From Cryptomeria japonica (taxonomy: Eukaryota; Streptophyta; Pinopsida; Cupressales; Cupressaceae): a stretch of DNA of 64,000 nt. Every line of letters begins with the position of its first letter. Position 1 is the stretch's first letter. This document shows positions 49,176-60,360 of the stretch, piece after piece. The position numbers and the translations under genes are program-made. Under the pieces are notes generated by a model that was given only the letters and a program-made list of their open reading frames with translations, was not told the DNA's origin and ran no database searches. The stretch is from the NCBI RefSeq assembly GCF_030272615.1, contig NC_081411.1:835998136-836062135 (forward strand), given 5' to 3'.

Positions 49176-51011
49176 TTTAGCCCCCACTTTAGCGGTCATA
49201 TGAACCCTATGTGCATATGCAAGCTAAAGTACAGAAAAGTAAACATTATTTGAAAAAGGATATATCCATAAGTTGTCAGATGAAGCCCCCAGCGGCATCT
49301 GCAGTACTCAGTTAAGAACCACAACCTACAAAACCACATGTTAGATCACAAAATCACCTAATGCTTACTACGGAAGGTGATGAAAATTTGAGGGTAGCTA
49401 TATGCCCCCCCTGTTTCAACTTGCTAATTTTAGTGAGTTGAAACAGGGTATCATGTTTACCACTTCGAATTGTTAAAGAATATTGATGACAAATGCTCAC
49501 AAGAAGATTTGATATGAGACCAGAAACTAATGGAGAATCATTTGGTAAGAAAGAGGACTAAATCTCAACTCCAACACAATAAAGAGTGTGAGGATTTGAG
49601 AGTTCTCTAACACAAGATGAAGGATGTAAATGGAAACAAAATGCAAAGAGAAGAAAAGAAAGGAAAAAAGCATGAATACACACATTGGTGATCCATGAGA
49701 AGAATAGTGAGAGAGAAAACATGGACTTCTCGCCCCTAGATCTTGTCTAAGTGATCCATGGGAAAAACGGACATGGAAAACTAGCCCCCAGAGCCTGTCC
49801 AGGTGATCCATGTAAGGGAGGAGAGTGAGAAAGTCTAGCCTTATGCCGCTAGTTCCACTCCACCTCATGCATGTGTGTGTAAGTGAGGTCAGAAGCATCT
49901 CATAGGAGTCTATGCCCGAGTATGCTACAACCTGTATATGTATAGTACAAAAGCGTGACATCTCGCTCTAAGAGTCTGTGCTCTGGTTCCGAGAATAATC
50001 ACCTTGCATAAAAGAAAAATGGAGACATCTCTCTCTAAGAGTCTGTGCTCTGGTTCCGAGAATGACCCATTGCTCAAAAGGTGTAATGTTTATGTCATAA
50101 GCAAAGTAGAACAAGGATACCTACCTTCATCACAAAAGAAGATACCCCAAAAATGCAACAATGTCATAGATCCAAGCAAGAGAGTTTTGCACTCTTTAAG
50201 CAAGGATAAGATAGTTGAAAAGGGATATCTTGTAGTATGTGTAAAGGAGATCCTTAGAGGAGAAGAGATCTTTGTACAAAAGACACCTATCCCCAAGAGG
50301 AATTGTCTTAGACAAATATAACATCTTCTAGAATAAGACAAATCAGAGAATAAGAATGCAATACTTCCTTCTTTTGCGAGGTGAAAGTGATTCTTAATGA
50401 AGGATGACACTCTTTTTAACCCGATTGGGACAGTGAATTCATTATGGATCTATTTTACCAAGTGCAAAGGAGGTTGTAGTCAAGGACTTACACCTCTTGT
50501 GAGAGAGAATCCTTGAACAAACAACAACAAATGCATACAAGGAATAACATCAAGTAATAAAGTTCACACCATCCATGAAATAGGAAAAAGTGGATCCTTA
50601 GATAAAAATAAGGAAAGATCATTGCCTCCCAAGGATAAGGATAATGAGAAGCACTTACACAATCTTCTAGGGAGAGATTTAGACATAAGAAAAATGTACT
50701 ACATACTCACATGAGTTCATGCAAGCAAGACATTAGTGTATGTAAAATGCCCCTCACAAGAAGTGGGTAAGGTAAGAAAGAGAATACACATCTTCTCCCA
50801 TATCTAGGAAAAGAGGATTCTAAAGAAAAGATGATCAATATTTCCACATTATTACCCCATAGGAACAAGAGATAACATAGAAAAATTAGGCTATTATGTT
50901 GCTTCAAAAATATGATTGCACTTGAAATTGTACCATCATGAATGACAATGAGCCCCCAGTAAATGAGCTACCAATGTCACATAATGATGAGAAACATAAT
51001 AGCCATTAATG
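49176..51011 (-). other. Element H 3' untranslated region and PPT
   Basis: The minus-strand PPT (AAAGTGGGGGCTAAA, 49176-49190) abuts the LTR. About 1.8 kb follows with no enzyme domain. It contains a two-copy direct repeat (CTAAGAGTCTGTGCTCTGG, near 49968 and 50035) and repeated GTGATCCATG words (49690-49815). The place where RT and integrase should lie is simply noncoding. Confidence 0.65.
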
Positions 51012-54000
51012 TTATTTAAAGACATGATAGATTGAATGAGGTATTTGAATATGACATGCTGAATGCTCAACTATAAGTGAGATCAAAAACATGTATAAAA
51101 TGATAAAAATTGAAGAAGAAAAGTCACAAGAAATCTTAGAAGAGGGATGAGTGTAATCTATTAGAGCCCTATCCCTGGAGGAAAGGACTTTATGATGAAT
51201 AGGAGATAAAGATTCACAAGTGGATTTAGAAATTTGAGGGGAGTCATAAAGAGATTTGTTCATCACCAAGATTTCCTTATGGGTGGAATGAGAGTTGATA
51301 AAAGTAGAAGATGATTTAGTTGAAGTGAGATCATCATCACCACTAAATATAGAATTAAGATTGAGAGATGGTCTTTTAGATGCTTTGGTGGGCTTAGAAA
51401 GATTATATCCAAGTCCAAATGAATATTCATGCATGTTATGTTCTAAAGGAACTTTAATTCCTTGTTCATTTACACCACAACCATTTCCACTATAGCCACT
51501 CTTAGCCAAAATATGGAAACCACGACCATAATGATTAGCCATTTCAGAAAGAAAAGGTGGTTTTTCATAAGACAAAGAATCAAATCCTTTAGAATTAGAG
51601 GTGTGAGGAGAAGAAGTTTGAGAAGCAGCCACAAAATTATTGCTCATAGGTTCAGGTAAGACTAATTGATCTCTAGTTTCTTCCTTCTTTTTAACTTTAA
51701 GCTCTCTAGGAGGAACCCTATACTCACCTACAAAGGTGGGATTAAAATCAAGAGATCCCCAATCGTCTTCTGTGAGAACCTTCTTAGGATCAAAAGCCTT
51801 TTCATGTGTAGATTCAAGTTGAGAAGAATCTTCTTCAGGAACTTCAGACTCATCCAAAGAATTTTGATTATCAGAGGGTGATGATTCATCCATAGGTATC
51901 TTGTTTAACGAGTCATCACTAGAAGAGAAAGGCTTACAAGAACTCCCTTTGGAAGTAGATGTTTGCAAACAAGCTTGAAAATTAGTATCACCTATCAAGG
52001 TATATGTCTTATTATTATAAATAAATTTAACTTGTCTATGCAATGTAGAGGGGATAGCTTGCATACTGTGAATCCAAGGTCTCCCTAATAACAAGTTGTA
52101 TGTTAGATTTCCCGACATAACATGGATAGGAGTAGGAAAAGTAATAGGTCCCACTGTGATGGGTAAGGTGATAATACCTAATGAAGACTTAGCCACATTA
52201 TCAAAGCCTCGAATGGGATGAGAGTCAAGCTCAATAAGGGATGTATCCACATTCATCTTATGCAATAGATTAATGCTACACACATTAAGGCCAGAGCCAT
52301 TATCTACTAGTGTTTGTCTTATAGCAGTGTCATTTATGATAACCACAATCATCAAGGGATCATATTGATGTTGAATTTCACTAGTAGGCAACTCATCTTG
52401 AGTAAACACAATTTGAGCTTTAGGATTCATCACAGAGTTAACCAAAGACACTATATTACTAGATGTATTAGGTGGAGGAACATTCAAATCTTTCAAGGCA
52501 TATTGTAACATTCCATGATGAGCGGAAGAAGTTTGGATCAAATCCCAAAGGGATATCTTAGCAGGGGTAGCTTTAAGTTGTTCTATGAGATCATAGTCCT
52601 TACTAAGCATTTGTGAAATACGAGGAGCTTGAGGAAGAAGAGGTTGGGAAGGAGGAAGTGAAGTTGGGATAACTAGAGGAGGATTAGGCTGCCTATTATT
52701 TCTTGTGTTATAGGTATGAGCAACCGCATTATAACTCTCTCTAGTCAGTTGCTTAGCATACTCATAAGGGCTCTTAGTAGAATAACCTCCTTACACAGTA
52801 ATAGGTTTCTTAGGAGTGCAAAAAGAATCATTAGCATAACCACCTTGAACCACTAAGATAGGCTTATTTAAAGGTTGAGAATTTTGAGAAGGACAAGCAC
52901 CTTGGACAGTGAAGAGAGGTTTGTTAGGTGTTTCATTCACATGTATCAAATTGATTGAGGATGGTTTAGGGGAATGAACAAAAGTGTTGGAAGAATTGTT
53001 GATAGTCTTCTCTTGCACTAAAATCTCATCACAGATTAAATCAATTTTAGGAGAGAGACAAGGGGTAGGCATTGATGTTCTAGTAGGCAGAGTAATACTA
53101 GGAAAGGTCATATCATTCTCTATCATCAAAGGATCTACATGGGGAATAAACTCTCTAGGAGAAGGATCAACATTACTCTCTAAAGTCTCACTCTTGAGAG
53201 GGAGATCTTTGAAAGAAATGTTAACCATCTTGCTTTGAACTAGGGTTTCCTTATGAGTAGAACCAAGTTGAGATGCTTTATTTTTAGAGGGAGAATGATT
53301 GAGATTCAAGGAAGGTGAGGAACTATGAACGGAGTTTTTAATCTTGATTTCATCCCCTTTGGCTAGGGGTAGAGAATAATCTATACCTTCTTATAATGGT
53401 TCATCCCAAATAGTGAAGTGGTTAAAAGGAATGTTTGAAGTATTGTCAATTTCAAGAGAGGAGATAACATTGTTTATTAATTCCTCATCCTTAGGAGGGA
53501 GAGCATCAATAGATGTGTTAAACTCATCCTCTTTCCTCAAAATATGTTCAATATGATCTTTAGGGGAGAGAGAATTAAGGAAATTGCTTATTATTTCATC
53601 TTCTTTCTCTAAGGGATGCTTATGGGTAAGACAAACTTTAGGAGAAGGGTAAGCATTTATCATTAATTCATCATCTCTAGTTGGAATTTTGTTGGAAAAG
53701 GAAATGCCATCACTAGGAAATGTAGGGATAATATCATCTTCTTGCACAAAAGGATCCTCATGAAGGGAGTGTTTTTTGGGAGGAACATGAAAATATTTCT
53801 CCACAGATTCATGCTTAGGAAGGAGATCTTTGAAAGAAGTGTTCATAACCTCTTGTTGCACTAACATGCCCCCATTGGAAGGACCAACTTTAGGAGAAAA
53901 TAAGTCAATGTCCATCAATTCCTTTTCACTTAGAGAGGCATCATGTAGGGAAGGTGAAGTAACATTAAGAAAGGTGTTTATGATATCATTCTCTTCCTCT

Positions 54001-54215
54001 AGGATAGCTAAATAGGAAGGGCACATTTTAGGAGAATTGTCAAGATCACTCTTAAAGTCTTCATCCTTAGAGCATGGGAGAGTCTCAGAGGGATTGGTAG
54101 AAACTCTTTTAGGCACTAAAATGTTGTTATAGATGGGGGGAGGTTCTTTAGGAGAAGGAAAAATTGAAACAAGGGAAGATAACCCATTATCACATCTATG
54201 AAATGAATGCATCAT
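51012..54215 (-). pseudogene. Element H polyprotein: repeats, protease and G-patch
   Basis: One frame of about 1068 codons runs from ATG at 54215 to 51012 with only two stops (about 53393 and 52791); both may be single-base changes. The first 480 residues are degenerate acidic repeats of about 35-40 residues (SPKVCLTHKHPLEKEDEII and relatives). Then come PYEYAKQL, the linker IEQLKATPAKISLWDL, the protease (LVDNGSGLNVCSINLL, about 52300; LLGRPWIHSM, about 52080) and a G-patch (SGYSGNGCGVNEQGIKVPL, about 51430-51490). No capsid or zinc knuckle is visible. The protease has Asn where D-S/T-G is usual (D-N-G-S-G). Confidence 0.85.
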
Positions 54216-54540
54216 GACAACAATTTTCCTCTTTCAAATGATAACATATGCAAAATAGAAGGAAATGTTTAATTTTAACCAATGTAAGAACTTAGAATGT
54301 AGATTTAGAAAATGAAATTTATGATTCAAATGAGTTCCTAAATCAGATTTGAAATTAGTGATCCCAATTAAGCTATCCACAAGTTCAACTTTGAATTGAA
54401 AAATTAGGGTTTTAGCAAAAATTTCCTCAGATTTTTGAATCTTGCAAGAAATTAAAACTTGTAAATACAAATTTGAATTTGAAATAGCATAAACACTCAA
54501 ATTTGGAAACATAAATCAGAATTAGAGAAGATTGGAGTTC
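54216..54540 (-). other. Element H leader
   Basis: Noncoding leader between PBS and ORF start on the minus strand. AT-rich; nothing further is recognised. Confidence 0.5.
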
Positions 54541-54558
54541 ACGTCGGGTTCACCAAAA
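54541..54558 (-). other. Putative primer binding site of element H
   Basis: The minus strand after the LTR reads TTTTGGTGAACCCGACGT. It begins TGG after a short spacer, as a PBS should. The tRNA is not assigned. Confidence 0.6.
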
Positions 54559-56219
54559 TGTGTGGGGGAAAAAGTGACACTAAGCAAACATGCCCTAATC
54601 TCACTTTCAATCACACACTTGTGGAATACGAAAGAGCTTAGAGGTATCACACAATTGGCTACTTATTTTTGTAGAAGAGAGAGCCATGGGCTACCTATTA
54701 GGATTTCTATTCCTTTGTTGCAAATGATAGATAAAATGATGCAAGTTTAACTACTAGCCCTAGAGTGCAAGTATGAACTAGTAACAAGATTGCAAGATTG
54801 AGATTAAGTGATGAAAAGCTATATACACAAGGATAAAAGAAGAATGCAGATGTGTACCTGGGGTTAAAATCTAAGTGGAAATGTTCAGGACGGGGGCGTG
54901 GGTGCCACTGTCCTAATTCTGCACCTAAAACTGTTGTTTTGCAACCTGAAAAGCTGTCAGAAAAATGTTGGAACTGCTGTCTGATAGAAGGACCAGGGTG
55001 CCCAGCGCCCCTGTCCCAGGGACTAGGGCACCTAGCACCCCTATCCTGGTAGGACCAGGGTGCCCCATGCCCCTGTCCTGGCCTTTTGCTCTGCAATTTG
55101 GTGTGAAGTTCAGTCTCTATCTGCTTCCGTCGGATCTGCAACTTGCGGCGTCATCCGAATCCCGAAACCTGCACTTATATCTGAAGAGGTATGGTGGGCG
55201 GCTATATAGGGTTTTGCCTTAGTCAAACCCCCACCTTGGTGATTTCCACCTCCATGAATAGCCAAGTTGTATAGTAAAAGTTGTGTGTGCAGACCTTGTG
55301 TGTGTGCAAGATCCTAAAATGCAAGTAAGCAAACTAGAGCAACCTAGAAAGTAAACCCTAATTGCTTGCAAATGATAATGTAAATGCTCCAAATCAAGAT
55401 GTAAAGAGATCTAAAGCATGAATACAAGTGATATAATGAGGCTTATGCAAAGACATGAAAACAAAATGAAATCATACCCAACCCCAAGGGAGGGGTACAA
55501 GCCAATCTTCAGTCGGTGATCCCCTATTGCTCTTCAATGTCTTCAAAGCCCTAAATGGATGAATGAAATTGATGAATGCTTGATGGATGGATGTTGAATT
55601 TTGTTGAAGTCTTCAAAGATATGCTCTTTCGCTGCATAGAAGGCCCTTGAAACCAAAAATCTGGATCCTTTCAAATGAAGAAAGAGAGCTCTTATATATG
55701 AAACCCAAGGTCTTAATTTCAACTTTTGGCCGACCTAGAGATTGAATCTCCCACCAATATCTTGGGGTTAAGCTTTATTTTATGATTGGATCGCACTCCT
55801 AAAATTTTGGAAAAAATGTCCGGGATCGTGTGCACTCCGGGCGCCATGGTCCTGACAACTTTTCACCAAATTTTCAGGGCCATCGGATATAATTATTTTA
55901 GAGAGAATCCCGAAGTTACAACTAATTTCAAGATGTTTTGACCCCCGAAATCAAGCCCCCAAGTTCAAAATAGGACCTAATTAGGGTTTTTGATTAAATG
56001 ATGTATTAGAGGAATTAAATGAAAGGGGCACACTTTAATGAAAAGGGCCCAACTTTATGATATGGGAGATGATAAAATAGAACCCTAGACCTAATTAATT
56101 TAATTAATTAAGTGCTAAAGGGGAAATGCAATGCAAAATGCAAAATGCGCCAAGGCGGGTGCTAAACTAGGTTCAAAATTGTACCACCCTAGCAAGTGCA
56201 TACAATTTACGATGCTACA
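54559..56219 (-). repeat. Element H 5' LTR (right copy)
   Basis: 1661 bp. It contains an expanded GC-rich minisatellite at about 54990-55080 (about three units of GGACCAGGGTGCCC...CCCCTGTCC). TATA (minus strand CATATATAAG) at 55691-55700. Confidence 0.92.
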
Positions 56220-56224
56220 ACTTG

Positions 56225-56475
56225 GCATTAATGCAGCCTTCTAGATCATTAAACTCTAAGTTGGTTAATGCTGATGTTATCTCAATCATTGCTTGAATAT
56301 GCTCTTTCTTTTCCTTTATCTCTTCCATTTTCATCAGGTAGGTGCTCGGTGCACTATAATCATTCTCCAGATAATATATTGCAGATTCTCCAATTCTTGA
56401 TAAGTGCAGCTTCATCCTTTTCTGCCATGTGGAGAAACTGGACTTGATCAACTTTGGTGCATCCCTTTTATACAT
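56225..56475 (-). pseudogene. Copia G gag, N-terminal fragment
   Basis: The minus-strand ATG at 56475 opens MYKRDAPKL, the same start as copia B gag. It continues through TWQKRMKLHLSRIGESAIY to FNDLEGC, where H is inserted after the codons for NAK. The rest of gag is at 47557 and below. Confidence 0.9.
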
Positions 56476-56524
56476 CTTCAGATCTTTCCTCAAGTACCTT
56501 TAAACTTTTCTTCTACAGTCCAAA

Positions 56525-56536
56525 GCTCTGATACCA
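56525..56536 (-). other. Primer binding site of copia G
   Basis: The minus strand reads TGGTATCAGAGC, a perfect initiator-Met PBS, two bases from the right LTR. Confidence 0.93.
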
Positions 56537-56538
56537 AT

Positions 56539-58008
56539 TGTTAATAAGATGAGAGGGGGGGGGGGTGAATCATAAAAACTCACTATGCAATATATTTATC
56601 AGATTCAACCTCGGTAGCCTTTACTGCTATGCAACTATGACTAAAAATCACTCAAACTCATAAACAGATACACTTAAAACATTATAACACATTTAACACC
56701 AGATTTAACATGGAAACCCAAATAGGGAAAAACCGCTGTGAGATTTTGGACCCACTAAGAAATATACCCTTCTAGAGTATGCTCGGTTAAAAGCCAATCC
56801 TATTATAGATTACGTAAACACATTGCTAGATGTAACCCGGTTAAGAGATTTCCCTCAGACTTGTTAGAGTCTTGCACTTTGTTAGAAGTGACCTTGTCAA
56901 AGGATTTCAAACACTCATTCAGAATGTTACCTTGCTAGAGGATTTATAAATAAGACTATTAGGTCCACTCAGTTAAGAGATTTCCTGTTACTTACAAAAT
57001 AAATAATAGTATAAAATATATCTGCAACTTCACATCTGAAATGCTAAAGCAGATTCTATGTGCTCAATGTACTCAAGATAATCTTGTCATAAGACTTATC
57101 TTTCTTCTTACTAGGCTTCTCAATCTATTCTTTAATCATACCTTCAATCTTCTATGCTCGGTGATCACTGTTGTAGTATCACTGTTCTTCTATTTACTCG
57201 CATACACTGCTCATCAACAATTTCTTATTTATAAACAATTCCTCACCACTTAATCTCCTTGATCACATTTCCCATGATCAATCTTAGCCATGAGATCTTC
57301 AAACTTGACTAGGTTCACTGTATCTTTCGATCTGAAAATGTTTAACTTGTGCTAGGTTATGACCATTCAATCTGCGTTGTAGATCTAACTCCTGTATTTT
57401 CATTGTCGTAGATCTTCAACAAACTTCTTTCACAACATACCAATCATCTATACATCTCATCTCATTGGCATCTTTCATTTAATAATGCTTTTATCCATCC
57501 AATGCATTCTGTTATTACTCAGTTGTTACTCAGTAAATATTGAACCTCACTCGGTAGATATTCTGCCTTCTTTAACTGATAGCAATAACCTTAGGGTTTA
57601 CTGACTAGCATCTTGCTCGGTAGCATAGAACAATATCAAACCTTAACTAATTCTATAGCTGTAAATATTTTCTCCTTCTTGTTCAGTCTTCGAATACTCA
57701 TATATAGGATATGAAAACAATCAAAACAATAGGATCTCATCATTTTCTTACTCGGTAATAGTTGCCCATTAAATAACTTATTACTTCCCTTCATTTTCAT
57801 TCTTTCTTTGTCACTTACCGACATCTTTATACTTATCAAATCATACTCATTAAGATATGGCAATATCATACTGAATTAGAAAATGAATTTCTTGACATCA
57901 ATGACAAAATAATATTATTAAGACAATAATCATCCTTTCTCAGTTATATCCACAATCTTCAACAAACTTACTAAAATGCCAACAATCTCCCTTTGTGAAA
58001 TGCTAACA
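56539..58008 (-). repeat. Copia G 5' LTR (right copy)
   Basis: 1470 bp, plus-strand TGTTAATAAGATGAGAGG ... GAAATGCTAACA. It is slightly shorter than the left copy, with small deletions near 57340 and 57965. Its G run (about 56556) is longer. Confidence 0.9.
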
Positions 58009-58013
58009 ATCAT

Positions 58014-58719
58014 CATTAGTGATCACATTGTCAAAGTTGAGAATCTTTGAAAATCTTCATTACAAGTCGAGCAACTAATCTTTACGAAACATCAAATGAG
58101 ACCTTATCGCTAGGGGCATCTTAGCTTCATTGCTTCATATCAAGTTGATATTTCTTGATCATCTGAATCAAATAAATCTCTAGGGGCATATCGATTTCAT
58201 CATATCAAATCAAGTTGATATTATCTTCATCTGAATCAGTCTCTTAACGTTAATCAGTTTCATCACTTTTCATCAAGCTGATTATTCATTTAAACTCAAT
58301 CAAGGGTTTAAAGAGTATCTTTGATCACACACTCAATCTAAGCAGGTGTTCAATTTTATCACATCAAATCAAGCTAGATAGTTTATCTTCGCTCATCATG
58401 TCTTGATCCATCAAGTTCATGATCGGTTTTATCTTTGCTCACTGTGTCTAGTTCAATCACATCCTAGATCAGCAAGATCCACTTCTTGATCCATCAAGTT
58501 CAAGTTCGGTATCTTTTCTATTCATTGGTCCTAGTTCAATCAAGTTCAGGATCAATATCGTTTTCAATCAGTTTGTTTAGTTTCATCGCTTCAAAACAAA
58601 CTGAATACGTCACTCTTCATTTGGCTCGTGATTAATCAAGTTCAGAACTGGTATCTTCTAGACATCAACTATTCTTTGAACCAACGCGCTGCTCGCAGAT
58701 TAATTCAAAAAGGGGAAAA
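58014..58719 (+). other. Gypsy D 3' region and polypurine tract
   Basis: No gene. It is built of degenerate repeats of ATCAAGTTGATAT and TCAAGTTCAGGATC type words (58130-58640). It ends with the PPT AAAAAGGGGAAAA (58707-58719) directly before the 3' LTR. Confidence 0.65.
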
Positions 58720-59767
58720 TATAATACCCCAAAAATAGACATCTAAACCACAGGCCCCCTAATCTCGACAGCATCACCAAGGTCCTAACCAAAGGCAATT
58801 AAAATTAATATTGAGCACACAATTAATTTCGTAAATCATCAATGTCACATGGTAAATTAATCACTCTAAATTAATTAAATAAATATTTAATTAATTGATC
58901 ATTCCAAGTAAATCATTTTTAAACAATTATCCTATTTATTTAATTAAATATCCTAGCATATATAATTAAATAAATCAATTTTCTATTAAATCACAAAAAA
59001 AGGAAATAATTGGGAAAAAAGAATTAAAACTTGAGAAAAGAAATCAAATGGAGATAATCTTGAAAATCAAATTAAAAATTGAAAAAAATCTCAAAGAAAG
59101 TAATTAAAACAATTAAATCTCAAAATTGAATGAAATAGAGAATAAATCATTTTTTTTAATTTTGTCTTAATTTTAGTTCAATTTCCTTTAAAACTGAGAA
59201 AAGCAGCCAATCATATCAATTCACCTGGATTGTGCTTCTTCTTGGGAAATCTTGACTTCTCATCATCATTTGATCTCAGCCATTGGTTTCTTTCTAAATT
59301 TTCTATAATTTTAGGCTCTCATCTCCTAATTGAAGATCCTGGAGAATATATTGTTATTATGCTTTTTTTCTCTAGGTTCATTAAGATTTCATATTAAGAG
59401 TGTTTGCATATTAGTTATTACATATTTGTTAAATCATTTAGCTTAAATATTCATTCTTAGCTTAATCATGTTAGCCTAATATTCATCAATCTTGCATATC
59501 TTGCATCCATCTAGCTTAATACTGCATCCATTTAGCTCAATCTCATACTCATATCGATTAAATCCTTTGTTTAGGTGTTGTCTAGTCACTGGTATTGCAT
59601 ATAAAAAATCTGAGAGCAAGACTAAACTCACATCTACTAGAAGGCAATAGGTCACTTTGTGATGGTTTATTATTCATTGTTGATTGATTTACTAACCATG
59701 CATCTAATGACTTAATTGAAGTGTTGTGTATTCTAGATATAGATATGATCCACTTTTCACACACACA
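58720..59767 (+). repeat. Gypsy D 3' LTR
   Basis: 1048 bp, TATAATACCCC ... CACACACACA, aligned over its full length to the 5' LTR. The first TG has become TA, and the TATA box (CTATAATTTT) is mutated. Confidence 0.9.
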
Positions 59768-59779
59768 ACTGATAAGTTT

Positions 59780-60179
59780 TGTTAGGGTTTCAAGCAGATT
59801 CGAAGCAAATATGAACTAACAATTATATGCAGATTTAAATACAAAAGATAAAGAAATAAAACAGGACACAGATAACACAGAGATTTAACGTGGTTCACCC
59901 AGAATGGGTTACATCCACCATACACAATCATCCAATCTTTTTTATTATCTAGCAAAAATAGTACATCAACCTTACAATGCCTTAAGCATCCCAGCTGCTT
60001 ATAACATTCATTTTTGGGCAACAAACAAAGTCAGCCTTTTTAGGGTTTTATTACAATGTCGGTTTTCATCAACGAAAAAATAACAAAAAAAAATTTCTTG
60101 GGGGCTCCCGTCCCCGAACTCCAGCGAGGATATGTGCTGAGTGTACAGTACTTTGTTGTTCAATCACCACATTTCAACT
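59780..60179 (-). repeat. Copia E 3' LTR (left copy)
   Basis: 400 bp, TGTTAGGGTTTC ... TTTCAACT, where the last base differs from the right copy (CAACA). It contains AACGTGGTTCACCC, the complement of the conserved plant copia GTGAACCACGTT region. Confidence 0.88.
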
Positions 60180-60360
60180 ATCTCCCACTTGGAGACTGAT
60201 CAGGCTCCACACCAAACAATCTCCCACTTGGAGACTAATACTACACGACACCACTGTACATGTAACATCCGCTGGATAAAACACTAGGACTCGATTGGTA
60301 TAAATTCCACAATTATCAATCAAGAAGACCAACAGAAACTGATGAAGAAATTAGCTTCTC
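60180..60360 (-). other. Copia E 3' UTR with two polypurine tracts
   Basis: The complement of CCAAGTGGGAGAT abuts the LTR (60180-60192). A second ATCTCCCACTTGGAGAC copy lies about 40 bases further in, at about 60220. Confidence 0.7.

Larger units (their letters stand above)
47558..56219 (-). mobile_element. Element H: non-autonomous gypsy-type LTR element
   Basis: LTRs 47558-49175 and 54559-56219 (TGTGTGGGGG ... GATGCTACA on the plus strand) and a perfect ACTTG duplication (47553-47557 and 56220-56224) define an 8.66-kb element on the minus strand. It has a PPT (CCCCCAC-type, 49176-49190 as complement) and a PBS-like site beside the right LTR. Its only long ORF encodes a repeat region, an aspartic protease and a G-patch. 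RT, RNase H and integrase are not found, so it would depend on another element, possibly a Tat-like gypsy. Confidence 0.9.
41708..58008 (-). mobile_element. Copia G: B-family element carrying H
   Basis: A minus-strand copia element with LTRs 41708-43229 and 56539-58008, a PBS, a PPT and a full set of domains. It is flanked by the duplication ATCAT (41703-41707 and 58009-58013). Its proteins are very close to copia B (for example MYKRDAPKL at the gag start). Its gag is split by the 8.66-kb element H, so G's own length is about 7.6 kb. Confidence 0.93.
19131..59767 (+). mobile_element. Gypsy D: Tat-like Ty3/gypsy, 40.6 kb with nested insertions
   Basis: Two LTRs (19131-20165 and 58720-59767) share the same start, order and CA-repeat end, and are flanked by the perfect 5-bp duplication ACTGA (19126-19130 and 59768-59772). 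Its own sequence is in three blocks: 19131-23363, 30856-41702 and 58014-59767, about 16.8 kb. These carry gag, protease, RT, two RNase H domains, integrase and an antisense extra ORF. The second, archaeal-type RNase H and the antisense ORF after integrase point to the Tat lineage. Copia I and copia G fill the gaps. Confidence 0.9.

Noticed and set aside
49960-50060. Short direct repeats resembling a CRISPR-like array
   Set aside because: Only two copies, with irregular spacing, in a plant retroelement UTR.
49527-50410. Minus-strand frames of 144 and 106 codons in element H after the polyprotein
   Set aside because: No RT, RNase H or integrase motif could be found; composition is hydrophobic and irregular. 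Treated as 3' UTR.
19131-59767. Endogenous pararetrovirus (caulimovirid) origin
   Set aside because: LTRs, PBS, PPT, integrase and 5-bp target duplication are present, and no movement or coat protein is seen; it is a Ty3/gypsy element.
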